From: Pantoea rodasii
GTDB lineage: Bacteria; Pseudomonadota; Gammaproteobacteria; Enterobacterales; Enterobacteriaceae
Direction: 5' to 3'
Length of the DNA stretch: 64,000 nt
Assembly (NCBI RefSeq): GCF_002095465.1
Contig: NZ_MLFP01000013.1
Span: 1 to 64,000 of the forward strand
The notes below the pieces were generated by a model. The model made no database searches and was not told the origin of the DNA. It saw only the letters and a program-made list of their open reading frames with translations. Both the position numbers and the translations under genes were made by a program. Shown piece by piece: positions 39,877-49,989 of the stretch (the first letter of the stretch is position 1; each line of letters starts with the position of its first letter).

Positions 39877-41657
39877 GCGTTTTCTCCCTGTTTCAGCCGC
39901 ACCACTATCGTATGCTGCTGCAATACATCGCTTTCCTGCGGCCAGGCAAAGATCGTTTCGCCCGCCAGGGTGGGTAAAGGTTGTGCCTGCTTATTGATAT
40001 TCAGCGCCAGTGACAGTTCGCCTTGGGGGAAGTGCCAACTCACCGCGATGAACCCTTTGCCGGTTTTCAGCACCTGGCCATTGTGGCGGCCCGCCGTGGC
40101 GAGCAGCGGCACAATATAACGCTGGCGCAGTTGCAGCAGTTGTTGTGTCAGCGCCAGCCAGTTTTTGCCTTCTTCACTGTCCGGTTTGCTCCAGTCGAGT
40201 TTTGATCGGCTGAAGGTCTCTTCTGCGTTGGGATCGGGCACGCTGTCATCATGTCCTGCATGACCGGTAAATTCTCGCGCACGGCCTTCACGCACCGCTT
40301 TAGCCAGATCGCCGTGGAAATCAGTGAAGAACAGGAACGGGTTGGTTTCACCAAACTCTTCGCCCATAAACAACAACGGGATGTGCGGCGACAACAAAAG
40401 CATGGCCAGCAAGACTTTGGTGCTATCGGCACCGGCCAGCGAAATCAAACGTTCGCCCTGGGCGCGGTTGCCAACCTGATCGTGATTCTGAATGAAATCG
40501 ACAAAGGCTTCCGGCGGCTGAGCGGCACTGGGCACGCCACGGCGCTGACCACTTTGCGGTGAGATTTCCCCCTGATAGGCGAAGCCTTCCGTGAGAATGC
40601 GCGCAATCAGTTTTTCCGGCACTTCGGCGAAATCCTGGTAATAAGCGTGCGTTTCACCGGTGGCAAATACATGGATCGCGTTGTGGAAATCATCGTTCCA
40701 TTCGCCGGTAAACAGCGGCGCATTGCCCTGTTTGTCACGCGGATGCAGGAAGGTGACATTGCGGCTATCTTCGGTGGTGAGATGGATCGGCCGGTCAGTG
40801 ATGTCACGGCGGATGCGCTCGGCAATTTCAATCAACGCATGTTTGCTGGAAGTGTCTTCTATCTGATCGATCGCATCGAATCGCAGGCCATCGAGGTGAT
40901 ATTCCTGCAACCAGTACAGTGGCACTTCTACGATGTATCGGCGCGCAGCATCTACGTCATAAGCGATACCGGCACCCCATGGCGTCATGCGATCTTTATG
41001 GAAGAAATCTGGAGCCAGCAGCGGCAGATAATTGCCTTCAGGGCCAAAATGATTCAGCACAATGTCGAGGACAACAGACAGACCGTGCGCATGTGCGGCA
41101 TTGACAAACGCTTTGAAATCATCAGGTGATCCGTACGCTGAATGCGGTGCATACAGCAGCACACCGTCATAACCCCAACCGCGATCGCCACCAAATTGCG
41201 CCACCGGCAGCACTTCAATCATGGTGATGCCAAGGCTGCTTAAAAACGGCAATTTGGCTATCGCCGCCTGGAAGGTGCCTTCAGGTGTAAAAGTGCCGAT
41301 GTGCAGTTCGTACACCACCGTTTCTTGCCATGCGCGGCCACGCCAGTCGGTGTGCTGCCACGCGTAATGGTGGGGATCGAACACCAGCGAAGGGCCATTC
41401 ACCTCGGATTGTTGCGCACGAGACGCGGGATCGGGCACTGCGGTGCCATCGGCGAGCAGATACTGGTAAGGCGTACCGTGCGGAACATCGCGAATTTGCC
41501 GTTCAAACCAACCATCAGATGTGGCTGTCATGGCATGCTCAGCCTCGGCGAGTTGCAGGGTAATCTGTTGCTGACCAGGTGCCCACAGGCGAAACAGCAC
41601 GCTGCCATCCGCCCTCATCTCAGCACCCCAGGATTTCTCAAATGATCTGAATTCCAT
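39873..41657 (-). CDS. treZ: Malto-oligosyltrehalose trehalohydrolase TreZ
   Basis: A 594-residue GH13 enzyme that releases trehalose from maltooligosyl trehalose. It has the N-terminal beta-sandwich (VLFRLWAPGQQQITLQLAEA), the catalytic barrel with VVLDIVLNHFGPEGN, GLRFDAIDQI (nucleophile Asp), ITTEDS-type acid Glu in HLTTEDSRNV, and the FIQNHDQVGNRA motif. First gene of the treZ-treY-glgX operon. A weak AT-rich promoter region lies upstream at 41658-41947. Confidence 0.95.
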   Translation of the reverse strand: MEFRSFEKSWGAEMRADGSVLFRLWAPGQQQITLQLAEAEHAMTATSDGWFERQIRDVPHGTPYQYLLADGTAVPDPASRAQQSEVNGPSLVFDPHHYAWQHTDWRGRAWQETVVYELHIGTFTPEGTFQAAIAKLPFLSSLGITMIEVLPVAQFGGDRGWGYDGVLLYAPHSAYGSPDDFKAFVNAAHAHGLSVVLDIVLNHFGPEGNYLPLLAPDFFHKDRMTPWGAGIAYDVDAARRYIVEVPLYWLQEYHLDGLRFDAIDQIEDTSSKHALIEIAERIRRDITDRPIHLTTEDSRNVTFLHPRDKQGNAPLFTGEWNDDFHNAIHVFATGETHAYYQDFAEVPEKLIARILTEGFAYQGEISPQSGQRRGVPSAAQPPEAFVDFIQNHDQVGNRAQGERLISLAGADSTKVLLAMLLLSPHIPLLFMGEEFGETNPFLFFTDFHGDLAKAVREGRAREFTGHAGHDDSVPDPNAEETFSRSKLDWSKPDSEEGKNWLALTQQLLQLRQRYIVPLLATAGRHNGQVLKTGKGFIAVSWHFPQGELSLALNINKQAQPLPTLAGETIFAWPQESDVLQQHTIVVRLKQGENA

Positions 41658-41947
41658 TCAATTGCCTCGTTTGGCCCACGCAAGGGCAATGGACGACATC
41701 AAGCGGTTCACGTTCCGTTAAAAGATGTTTGGCTGAGTACGGTTTACTTTGGGACGGCACGAAAGGACTGAGAACAAATCATAGTCCATATTTTGCGCTT
41801 TTCTGGCGCATGCAAAAGGAAATCAGGTGGCTTTCGGAAATTACCGGAGCCTGACGCTTCGGTTATCTGTGCGGCAGGAAGAGAGGGGATGAAGAGTGCA
41901 GGGGCACACCGTGGTGAGCCCCTGTGATCATGACGCCTGTTGTGTCT

Positions 41948-43387
41948 TTACGCTGTTTTTTGCTGCTGGGTTTTACGGCTACGCTGCTTGCGCAGTTTAT
42001 CGATCAATTTGTGCGCTTCCGCCTTGGTGGCGACAGCCGGTGACGAACCTTTTAGCGGCTTGCGCGCCGTTTCGCTCAGTGTGAGCACGGTAAGCAAACC
42101 CACGATTCCAGCCCCCATCATGTAATACGCGGGCATCATTGCGTTGTGCGTGGTGTCAACCAGCCATGCGGTAATCAACGGCGTCGTACCGCCAAACAGT
42201 GAAACGGACAAATTAAAACCAATCGCTAATGCACTGTAGCGGATGTCGGTCACAAACAGCGCAGGTAACGTGGCGGGCATGGTGCCGCTGAAGCAGGTAT
42301 GCAGTAAACCTAATACCGCAAGTCCGGCAAATACCAGCATCATATTGCCAGATCCAATTAACATATAGCTTGGAATAGCCAGCAATATTAAACCCAGCGC
42401 ACCCAATCCAATCACCGGCTTACGACCAATACGGTCGGTTAAATGGCCCCACATCAACGTCAATGGCATCATAATAAACATAATCACCATCACTAGCATC
42501 AGTCCGGATAATTCACTCATCCCCAGCACGCCGGTTAAATAACTGGGCATATAGGCGGTTAACATGTAGTTGGACACATTAAATAACAGCACCAGGCCAA
42601 TACATTTCATCAGCGGTTTGCTTTGTACGCGCAGCATCTGTAATAAGCCTAACTGAGGCTTATTGTGTTCCAGCTCTTCACGCTTATCCATGTGCTCTTT
42701 AAAGGCCGGCGTTTCTTCCAGCTTCAGACGAATATAAAGTCCGAATAAGCCCAAAGGAGCAGCAAGGAAGAACGGGATGCGCCAGCCCCAATCCATCATC
42801 GATTGATGCGGCAGTACCGCAATCATCCCGGTGACCAGACTGGCACCCAGCAGATAACCCGCCAGCGTACCGAATTCCAGGAAGCTGCCCATGAAACCAC
42901 GGCGCTTATCGGTGGAGTATTCGGCAATAAAGGTGGCTGCGCCGCCATATTCGCCACCGGTGGAGAAGCCCTGCAGCAAGCGAGCGGCCAGCAACAGGAT
43001 CGGTGCCGCAATACCAATGCTGGCGTAACTCGGGATCAGGCCGATACAGAAGGTGCCGATCGACATCATGATCATGGTGAAGGCCAGCACTTTCTGCCGA
43101 CCAAAGCGATCCCCCAAGGGGCCAAAGACCATGCCGCCAATAGGACGGACTAAAAACGCCGCCGCAAAAGTACCGAAAGAGGCGATTAATTGCGCGGTAT
43201 TACTGGCGCCGGGAAAAAACACCTGGCCAATAATCACGGCGAGATAGCTATATACGCCAAAATCGAACCATTCCATGGTGTTGCCTAATGCAGCAGCACT
43301 CACGGCGCGTTTAAGTAATTTTTTATCGATAACCGTAATATCATCAACGGTTAAGTCTGATTGTTTAGAAATCGTTCCGGTGCTCAT
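41948..43387 (-). CDS. ProP-like MFS symporter
   Basis: A 479-residue MHS-family MFS transporter similar to osmoregulated ProP. The AASLGN-type start (VSAAALGNTMEWFDFGVYSY), FLVRPIGGMVFGPLGDRFGR, the GFSTGGEYGGAATFIAEYS motif and RYSALAIGFNLSVSLFGGTT are all present. It lacks the long C-terminal coiled coil that tunes ProP's osmosensing: the tail is a short basic helix (RKQRSRKTQQQ). It would import proline, betaine or a related metabolite with protons. The start at 43387 has a GGAGG site; an upstream ATG at 43447 does not. Confidence 0.87.
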   Translation of the reverse strand: MSTGTISKQSDLTVDDITVIDKKLLKRAVSAAALGNTMEWFDFGVYSYLAVIIGQVFFPGASNTAQLIASFGTFAAAFLVRPIGGMVFGPLGDRFGRQKVLAFTMIMMSIGTFCIGLIPSYASIGIAAPILLLAARLLQGFSTGGEYGGAATFIAEYSTDKRRGFMGSFLEFGTLAGYLLGASLVTGMIAVLPHQSMMDWGWRIPFFLAAPLGLFGLYIRLKLEETPAFKEHMDKREELEHNKPQLGLLQMLRVQSKPLMKCIGLVLLFNVSNYMLTAYMPSYLTGVLGMSELSGLMLVMVIMFIMMPLTLMWGHLTDRIGRKPVIGLGALGLILLAIPSYMLIGSGNMMLVFAGLAVLGLLHTCFSGTMPATLPALFVTDIRYSALAIGFNLSVSLFGGTTPLITAWLVDTTHNAMMPAYYMMGAGIVGLLTVLTLSETARKPLKGSSPAVATKAEAHKLIDKLRKQRSRKTQQQKTA

Positions 43388-43778
43388 AAACCTCCATGAG
43401 TAAAAATAGAGCGATCTTATAGCTTTCGCAGCCGAATAATTCACCAATGGAAATGAAAGCTATAAGAGGCTGAAAGGCGGACACCTTAGGTAATCTTTTT
43501 AAGATGTGCAAGTTTGTGACATATATGGTTGCATTAAAGCGTAGCGATGAAGGGATATTCTGTCAAAGTGCATAGAATGCAATATAATTGATTGTGTTGT
43601 GGGTGGTGGTGGTGATTTAATCTTTCAACATATTATCCGGTGTCAGTGGATTAGCCAGTAAATTATGCTGTAAAGATTATTTGCATTAAACGATTCAACC
43701 CTCAATACCGTGGCCTGAAGCCACACAATATATTGCGTGGCAACAATTGGTCACATAAATATGAAAATGGTGGGTTGC
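43388..43778. other. Gap between the ProP-like gene and the M20 operon end
   Basis: A 391-base AT-rich gap holding the promoter of the transporter gene and the downstream end of the M20 operon. A weak hairpin (GTGGC-CTGAA-GCCAC, 43710-43724) is the only terminator-like element. No gene seen. Confidence 0.4.
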
Positions 43779-44891
43779 TTACACCCAATCTTTAATCAGC
43801 TTTCCATAAAGTTGCTCAGCTTCAGCCAGGCGACTCAACAAACAATATTCATCGGTTTGATGCGCCATTGTGGGTTCACCGGGTCCAAGGATAATGCACG
43901 GTGGATTACCGAGTGCAGGCAACAATAGCGACGCATCGGTAAAGTAGGGTACCACTTTAGCTTCAAGTGGCTGTTCAAACAGCGGCTGGCAAGATTGGTA
44001 TACCGATTTAATCCACTGGTTGGCTTCCGAACTCAGCACTGCGGGCAAATCCACTAGCGTGGTCACTGTGACTTCTTCCCCCAAAAGTTCAGTGAGCTGC
44101 TGCCGAATCGTGGCGTGTTGCAAATTTGGTGCACTGCGAATATCGACATCAAAGGCAGTACGGTCCGGCACGGAGTTAATGTTCAAGCCTCCCTGAATAC
44201 GCCCAACATTTAATGTGGGCTGCTTCATCAAAGGATGCGGTGCACCGGGAGAAAAGTGGCGAATCTTCCCTAGCGCGTCTGCCGCCAGATAAATGGCATT
44301 AATACCCAGTTCTGGCATCGCGCCGTGTGCCGTTTTACCGCGCGTTTCACAGCGCAACCACAATGCGCCTTTATGGCCGATGACCGGATAGTTGGCCGTC
44401 GGCTCGCCGACAATCAAAGCGCCGATTTCAGGCAAGTTGCCCGCTGTTATCAACGCCCGTGCACCCTCACAGCCGGTTTCTTCTCCACTTGTAATCATCA
44501 ACACCACGCCGCAACCTGCCTGAATTGCCGCTTCTTGCTCCACGCAGGCAATGGCGAAAGCGGCCACCGCGGCTTTCATATCACTGGCGCCACGCCCATA
44601 CAGGCGATCGCCGTCGATATCGCGACCAAAAGGATCAAATTGCCAGGGCTGATTACCCAGCGGAACGGTATCAAGATGGCCGGTAAACGCGAGCGGTTTA
44701 CCCGCGGAGGTTCCACCCATACTGGCAATCAGATTGACCCGACCCGCACCAAATTGCGTGAGCGTGATGTCGAAACCTTTCTCCGCCAGCCAGTCTGCCA
44801 GGTACTGCATACAGCCGACTTCATTACCAGGCGGATTGATGGTGTCAAAGCCCAGCAGTTGCTGGGCGAGTTCAAGCGACTTTGGTGGCAT
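43779..44891 (-). CDS. M20 family amidohydrolase (ArgE/DapE-like), arm 1
   Basis: A 370-residue M20 metallohydrolase. The first metal His is in FTGHLDTVP, the bridging Asp in GRGASDMKAAVAA, the catalytic Glu pair in SGEETGCEGA, and later ligands are in VGEPTANYP and MAHQTDEYC. Family members deacylate N-acyl amino acids and related amines. It is the last gene of the minus-strand operon that starts with a sugar-type ABC transporter; it is one base from the ThuA-like gene. The substrate is probably the imported compound or a derivative. A second M20 enzyme ends the facing operon. Confidence 0.88.
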   Translation of the reverse strand: MPPKSLELAQQLLGFDTINPPGNEVGCMQYLADWLAEKGFDITLTQFGAGRVNLIASMGGTSAGKPLAFTGHLDTVPLGNQPWQFDPFGRDIDGDRLYGRGASDMKAAVAAFAIACVEQEAAIQAGCGVVLMITSGEETGCEGARALITAGNLPEIGALIVGEPTANYPVIGHKGALWLRCETRGKTAHGAMPELGINAIYLAADALGKIRHFSPGAPHPLMKQPTLNVGRIQGGLNINSVPDRTAFDVDIRSAPNLQHATIRQQLTELLGEEVTVTTLVDLPAVLSSEANQWIKSVYQSCQPLFEQPLEAKVVPYFTDASLLLPALGNPPCIILGPGEPTMAHQTDEYCLLSRLAEAEQLYGKLIKDWV

Positions 44892-44892
44892 A

Positions 44893-45648
44893 TCAGGCGC
44901 GCTCCGTCAGCCAATCGAGGCAATTCAGCCACAGTTGGCGATAGCCTTTCCATTGAGAAAACTCTTCCGGTAACCAATGCGCAGACATATCGCTGGTCCA
45001 AACCAACGACCGTCCTTGTTGATATTCTCTTACCGCCAGCAAAGGATGCGTCGTACCCGCTACGGTGGCGAGCAGTGTGCCTTCAGGCTGCATTTCCACC
45101 TCGTTATAGCCCAGCAACCAGGGCCAGTCGTCTGGAATACCGGTCAGTACTTTGTGTGACGCTGTCACTTCTGCATAGCTACCCTCCGGCGTTTCTATGC
45201 GGTCATCCCAGGCAAGGCAGCGTACCGGTAACACTTTTTCTACCAGCGTATTACGATAACGAGCGCCGCCATTGATGCCCTGGAAACTGTAATAGCCGCC
45301 AATCATCATTAAGGCTCCACCTGCAGCCACGTAATCATGAATCAACTTAAGACGGTTGGGCGTACGACGGCTTTTCATCCACGTATCCGGATGTAAAAGC
45401 AAAGTATTAGCGCCAATATCGGAGAGGATAATCACATCCCACTGCTGTAATGCCTCAAGTTCCAGAGGAAACTCAGTGGCGGCTGCATGGGCGGGCATAT
45501 GGGTAATCGCATAATCACTCTCTTGCAGTGCCGCCATAAAATCCACTGCGCCGCTATGCCACGTAGCGGTGGCAAACTGATCAAAGCCTTTCACATGGGT
45601 TGAGGTACTGGTCCAGGATTCTCCCACCAGTAGTACTTTCTTCTGCAT
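44893..45648 (-). CDS. Glutamine-amidotransferase-fold protein (ThuA-like)
   Basis: A 251-residue protein with a class I glutamine amidotransferase-like Rossmann fold of the putative GATase family. It has VLLVGESWTSTSTHVKGFDQF at the start, WDVIILSDIG, LKLIHDYVAAGGALMMIGGY, GARYRNTLVEKVLPV and WTSDMSAHWLP. It lacks an obvious nucleophilic Cys at the elbow: the motif is MIGGYYSFQG. Such proteins occur in sugar operons, where their chemistry is unknown. The ATG at 45648 has a GGAGA site and was preferred to 45693. It lies between the phosphotriesterase and the M20 gene. Confidence 0.8.
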   Translation of the reverse strand: MQKKVLLVGESWTSTSTHVKGFDQFATATWHSGAVDFMAALQESDYAITHMPAHAAATEFPLELEALQQWDVIILSDIGANTLLLHPDTWMKSRRTPNRLKLIHDYVAAGGALMMIGGYYSFQGINGGARYRNTLVEKVLPVRCLAWDDRIETPEGSYAEVTASHKVLTGIPDDWPWLLGYNEVEMQPEGTLLATVAGTTHPLLAVREYQQGRSLVWTSDMSAHWLPEEFSQWKGYRQLWLNCLDWLTERA

Positions 45649-45661
45649 GACACGTCTCCGT

Positions 45662-46740
45662 TTATCCGCCAAATACGCGCTGCGGATTGCCAATCATTAA
45701 GGTTTCGAGTTGTTCGCCACTGACACCGTGACGTTTAAGGCGTGGGACGAAATGTTTGAGGATATAGCCGTAACCGTGGCCGCCGTAGCGCGTCAGCATG
45801 GTTTTCAGGAACACATCCTGCGACATCAAAATCTGCTGAATATAACCATCCTCAATCAGTTCGCAGATGGCGCGCGCATTCTCTTCATCGGATGGCGATT
45901 GGGCGGATTCGTCGGCGTAGTAATAGCTCATGCCGATCATGTCGTACTCCAGAAATACGCCGCGTTCAGCCAGTTCTCGCTGGTAGGGTTTATCAGAAAA
46001 ACTCGGGTTCATATGGCACAGCACGGTATGACGCAGATCGGCGCCTTCGTGTTCAAGAATATCCAGCACCTTGTGGCCAAGCCGCTCCCAGCCAGGTAAG
46101 TGCACCTGAATGGGGACGCCGGTGGCTGCGCTGGCGCGACCGGCAGCACGCAGTGACTTCTCTTCATCGGGGTGAAGCGACTGGAAATACCGATTTCGCC
46201 GATCAAACCGGCAATGACGTCAGGTTTTTCATCTGCTCCACCGAGATCATAGATGAGCTTGTCAGTCAGCTGCTCAACGCTGATGCTTTTGACCCATTCG
46301 GGATGTGAAGGCTCCAGGTAAAGTCCGGTGCCCATCACGATGTTTAAACCGGTTAAACGCGCAATTCGCTGCAACCCTTTGGGATCGCGTCCGATACCGA
46401 TGTTAGTGGGGTCCACCACCGTTTCACCACCCAGTGCGCGGTATTTCATTAATTCTTCGATGGCGGTGTCAGTATCAAACAACTGACAATTATCACGACT
46501 CATCAACGGGTTCATCGACAGCTCGCCGAGGTTCTCCATCTTGACCGGCATCTCGGCTATATGGCGATCGCTACAACAGCAGGGGGCGACCCACTTACCG
46601 GAGGCATCTAACAGGATGTGCTCATGCATTAATGTCACACCCATCTCTGACACAGGTAGCGGACCGAGCACGGTCATGACATGCCCGCTGCTCACCCCTA
46701 AAGGAAGTGGGTCGGCATGACGGAAAATTGATCCTTTCAT
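45662..46740 (-). pseudogene. Phosphotriesterase-family metallohydrolase, frameshifted
   Basis: A phosphotriesterase-related amidohydrolase of about 359 residues in two frames. N-terminal part: LGPLPVSEMGVTLMHEHILL (metal HxH), MKYRALGGETVVDPTNIGI, GLIGEIGISS (Glu where the bridging Lys/Glu lies). C-terminal part: VHLPGWERLGHKVLDILEHE, TVLCHMNPS, and ILMSQDVFLKTMLTRYGGHG with the last metal Asp. The frame breaks at G4 46169-46172 (plus strand) where five G would keep it. The family includes lactonases and phosphoesterases, some acting on sugar lactones. It lies 4 bases downstream of the permease. Confidence 0.85.
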
Positions 46741-46743
46741 CAG

Positions 46744-47754
46744 CTATCCTTTTGCCGTTGCGCGGGTTGGGTTGAGAATGCGGGTGTTGAGCCAAATGGC
46801 GAGCAGGATGATGGTGCCAGTCGCAATTTGGGTATAAAACGGAGAAATATGCGACAAGATCAGGCCGTTTTGAATCACCGCAATCGATAAAGCTCCCAAT
46901 AGGGTGCCGATAATGGTGCCAAATCCGCCAAACAAACTGGTGCTGCCGAGAACCACCGCCGCAATCACCTGCAATTCGAATCCTTCACCCTGATTGGACG
47001 ATCCACTGCCGAGACGAGCAGTGATAATCATGCCCGCCATTGCGGCCGCCATGCCGCTGAGGATGTAGACCTTCATGGTCACTGCTTTGGTATTGATGCC
47101 GCTGCGGCGCGCGCCTTCTGCGTTGGCACCAATCGCCGTGACATAGCGACCAAAGCGCATGTGATTCAGCAGGATATGTCCGGCCAGCAGAATCACAATG
47201 CCGATCAGCGCAGGCATGGGAATGCCCAGTACCCAGGCGCGGCCCATAAAGGTGAACAGGCTGTCAGCGGGAACCGGGATCGAATAACCCTGGGTGACCA
47301 GCAGCGCAATGCCGCGCACCACAGCCAGCGTTGCCAGTGTGACAATAAAAGCGGGAATTCCTTCAAACGCGATAAAAAAGCCGTTAATGGCCCCGACCAA
47401 ACCTCCCAGAAGCAGTCCACCGACCAACACCACCGGCCACGGCAGACCCCAGTTGTTTAGCGCAATCGCTGAAAGCGCGCCGACCAGTGCCAGTGTCGAT
47501 CCTACAGACAAATCAATCCCGCCGGTGGTGATCACCAACGTCATTGCCGTCGCGACAATCAGCAGCGGGGCGCTTTGACGAATGATATTCAGCCAGTTGG
47601 TGCTGGAGAGAAAGTTACTGGTGATCAGCGAAAACACTACGCAGCAAAAGATAAAAAACAGCGCAATGCTCACCACACCAGAGTGGTTGTGCAACAGGCG
47701 GCGGGGCAGCGAGTGCTGGATCATGCGTGAACTGCTTAGATTCATGATACTCAT
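46744..47754 (-). CDS. Sugar-type ABC transporter permease, arm 1
   Basis: A 336-residue permease of the RbsC/FrcC family, with about eight to ten membrane helices, the ITTGGIDLSVGSTLAL motif and the GANAEGARRSGI cytoplasmic loop that contacts the ATPase. It imports ribose, fructose, galactose-like or nucleoside-type substrates. It is coupled with the ATPase upstream (9-base gap) and the phosphotriesterase downstream (3-base gap). Another ATG (47745) has a slightly better spaced ribosome site. Confidence 0.92.
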   Translation of the reverse strand: MSIMNLSSSRMIQHSLPRRLLHNHSGVVSIALFFIFCCVVFSLITSNFLSSTNWLNIIRQSAPLLIVATAMTLVITTGGIDLSVGSTLALVGALSAIALNNWGLPWPVVLVGGLLLGGLVGAINGFFIAFEGIPAFIVTLATLAVVRGIALLVTQGYSIPVPADSLFTFMGRAWVLGIPMPALIGIVILLAGHILLNHMRFGRYVTAIGANAEGARRSGINTKAVTMKVYILSGMAAAMAGMIITARLGSGSSNQGEGFELQVIAAVVLGSTSLFGGFGTIIGTLLGALSIAVIQNGLILSHISPFYTQIATGTIILLAIWLNTRILNPTRATAKG

Positions 47755-47763
47755 CCTGTTTCC

Positions 47764-48546
47764 TCAGTGTGCTGCCGCTGAATGAGCAGTAAATTTTTCA
47801 CCCACAATCAGGTTGACGATGTCGCTCAGGCTGGTATCTGCCACGCGCCGATCGGCCACGTTGGTGCCCTCATACATCACCATGATGCGGTCACACACCA
47901 GGAACAGATCCTGCAGACGATGGGTAATCAGAATCACGCTTACCCCGCGCGCTGAGACACGGCGAATCAGTTCCAGCACCGCCTCCACTTCTGCTACCGC
48001 CAATGCAGCGGTCGGCTCATCCATGATCAGCACTTTAGGTTCGAACGCGGCCGCGCGGGCAATGGCGATCGCCTGCCGCTGCCCCCCTGAAAGATTGCGC
48101 ACCAGCAGGCGGGTATCGGGAATGGAGATCCCGAGGCCTTTCAACATTTCACGTGCTTGCGCATGCATTTTGGTTTGATCGAGAAAGGGAATGCCGAGCA
48201 CGGATTTCATCGGCTCACGGCCCATGAACAAATTACCTGCCACATCAACGGTGTCGCACAGGGATAAATCCTGATAAACCATCTCTATATGGCAGCGGCG
48301 TGAATCGGCAGGGTTGCTGAAATGCTGCTGTTCCCCATCGATGCGAATCGAACCGCTGGTGGGGATCACCGCTCCGGACAGGACTTTGGTGAGTGTCGAT
48401 TTACCGGCGCCGTTATCGCCAACCAAACCGAGCACTTCTCCTGGCGCAAGCTGAAGATTAACCCCGCGCAAAGAGCGAATCGAACCGTAGGTTTTGGTGA
48501 TATTGACCATCTCGACCCGGGCTGGAAGAGCTTGTAATTGCTGCAT
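47764..48546 (-). CDS. Sugar-type ABC transporter ATPase, single domain, arm 1
   Basis: A 260-residue ABC ATPase: Walker A GDNGAGKST, Q-loop MVYQDLSL, signature LSGGQRQAIAIARA, Walker B VLIMDEPTAAL and switch His in LITHRLQDL. Most ribose-type systems use a fused two-domain ATPase of about 500 residues; this one has a single domain, as in FrcA-type systems. It is the first gene of the operon; two LacI-type palindromes lie 79 and 248 bases upstream. Confidence 0.92.
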   Translation of the reverse strand: MQQLQALPARVEMVNITKTYGSIRSLRGVNLQLAPGEVLGLVGDNGAGKSTLTKVLSGAVIPTSGSIRIDGEQQHFSNPADSRRCHIEMVYQDLSLCDTVDVAGNLFMGREPMKSVLGIPFLDQTKMHAQAREMLKGLGISIPDTRLLVRNLSGGQRQAIAIARAAAFEPKVLIMDEPTAALAVAEVEAVLELIRRVSARGVSVILITHRLQDLFLVCDRIMVMYEGTNVADRRVADTSLSDIVNLIVGEKFTAHSAAAH

Positions 48547-48624
48547 TGGACAACTCCCATCAACGCTAGTGGGAAATATTTGTCCTGTTGGGAAAAGTGC
48601 GGATCCGGCACGATTTACCTTCTA

Positions 48625-48638
48625 GTAAACCGGTTTAC
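48625..48638. promoter_or_regulatory. LacI-type operator upstream of the arm 1 ATPase gene (proximal)
   Basis: Perfect palindrome GTAAACCGGTTTAC. It matches the palindrome at 48794 in the same gap and a variant at 50020, and probably binds the LacI regulator encoded next door. Confidence 0.85.
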
Positions 48639-48793
48639 CTACCAGATAAGACTTTTGTCAAAACCAACAGGACAAACGCTACAATGATATTTACTCGCCA
48701 GTTATGACATTGCAGCATCCATGCCAGCCTGCATGGCAGGCACTGTACTTTCGGCTAACTTGTTGTAAATCATCATGAGTTTCGTGATCATCA

Positions 48794-48809
48794 AGTAAAC
48801 CGGTTTACT
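48794..48809. promoter_or_regulatory. LacI-type operator, distal copy
   Basis: Perfect 16-base palindrome AGTAAACCGGTTTACT, 169 bases from the proximal copy. Two copies at this distance could allow DNA looping. Confidence 0.85.
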
Positions 48810-48869
48810 CACTATAACGCGATTAAAAAATTCAGCTCACTTTTTGCGCCATTGTTGTGCGCTTTTGCA

Positions 48870-49894
48870 TCATTTTGGGACACTGTTAACAAATCCAATC
48901 GAATCACGACCAATCCATTCCACCGGCAAGCGCGTTTCCATCGGGATATCGGTTTCGTCATTGAGCAGGCGCAGCATAATACTCACCGCCGTGTGTCCCA
49001 GCTCGCGGGCGGGTTGGCGGATAGTGGAAATGCGGGGATGCGTGAGATCGGTGTAGTTGGCATCATCGAAACCCACTAATGAGAGTGCAGCCGGCGCTTG
49101 TAAGCCGTTGGCCCGTAAGCCATCAAGTAAACCCAGCACCAAATAATCACTGGCGGCGAATACGGCGGTAGGGCGCTGCGGGCAGCTGAAAAGATGGTTG
49201 AGTGCTTGTTGACCAAATTCGCGCGCATAGTTGCCATACATCACCCATTCAGGGGGAATGGCTAATCCTGCCTGTTGCATCGCAGTGCAAAACCTTGATA
49301 GCGCTCGCGGACGCTCATCAACTGTTCCGGCCCGCCGATAAAGGCGATCCGCGTGTGTCCGGCAGCAATCAGTTGTTCGGTTGCCATGCGCCCACCTTGC
49401 ACGTTGTCGGCAAACACTTTGGGCACCGTGCTGCCGGGAATATCTTCATCCAGCAATACCACATGATGCTGACGCTGAATTTCATTGCGTAACACGCCGT
49501 TGTCGGGACGGTTAGTGGTAAACAGCAAGCCGTCAACCTGACGCGTATCCAGCCAGCGGATAAACTGCGCCTCCTTTTCCGGATTATTACGCGTGATGCA
49601 AAGCACCAGACTGTACCCTCGCGCCGAGGCGGCTTCTTCGGCCGCATCAGCCAGTTCAGCAAAGAACGGGTTGGTGATATCTGGCAACACCAGTCCTAAG
49701 GTTTCACTGCCGCCTTTGCTCAGACGACGCGCCAGACTGTTGCCACGATAATCAAGGGTGCGAATGGCGCTTTCGATTCGATCAATGGTCTCCTGAGGCA
49801 GCACAATACTGTGATTCATGTAGCGTGATACCGTGGCTTTTGACAGGCCTGCCAGTTTCGCGACATCCGATAACAACACGCGTTTTGTACTCAT
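48870..49894 (-). pseudogene. LacI family regulator of the two-arm locus, frameshifted
   Basis: Repaired length is about 341 residues: HTH headpiece (MSTKRVLLSDVAKLAGLSKA, TVSRYMNHS) and a sugar-binding core with LGLVLPDITNPFFAELADAA, DGLLFTTNRPDN and, after the break, TAVFAASDYLVLGLLDGLRA and LSLVGFDDANYTDLTHPRIS. The frame breaks near 49280-49285, in YQGFAL, where one lost base shifts reading into MQQAGLAIPPEW. It lies between two regions carrying GTAAACC-GGTTTAC-type palindromes and is the obvious repressor. The start at 49894 was chosen for its GAGGGCG site. Confidence 0.87.
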
Positions 49895-49989
49895 GAATTT
49901 CGCCCTCAATCCCCAGGTGGCCTATCTGTAACACAGTTAAGCGTAACTGATACAGCGCTTTCCTTTTTCACGAGCGGATAAATAAACGC

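Larger units (their letters stand above)
48547..48869. other. Control region of the arm 1 operon
   Basis: A 323-base gap between the ATPase gene and the end of the LacI gene, both minus strand. It holds the two palindromic operators and presumably the operon promoter. A GCATGCCAGCC/GGCTGGCATGG-like direct and inverted short pattern near 48720 (CATGCCAGCCTGCATGGCAG) is also present. Confidence 0.55.
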
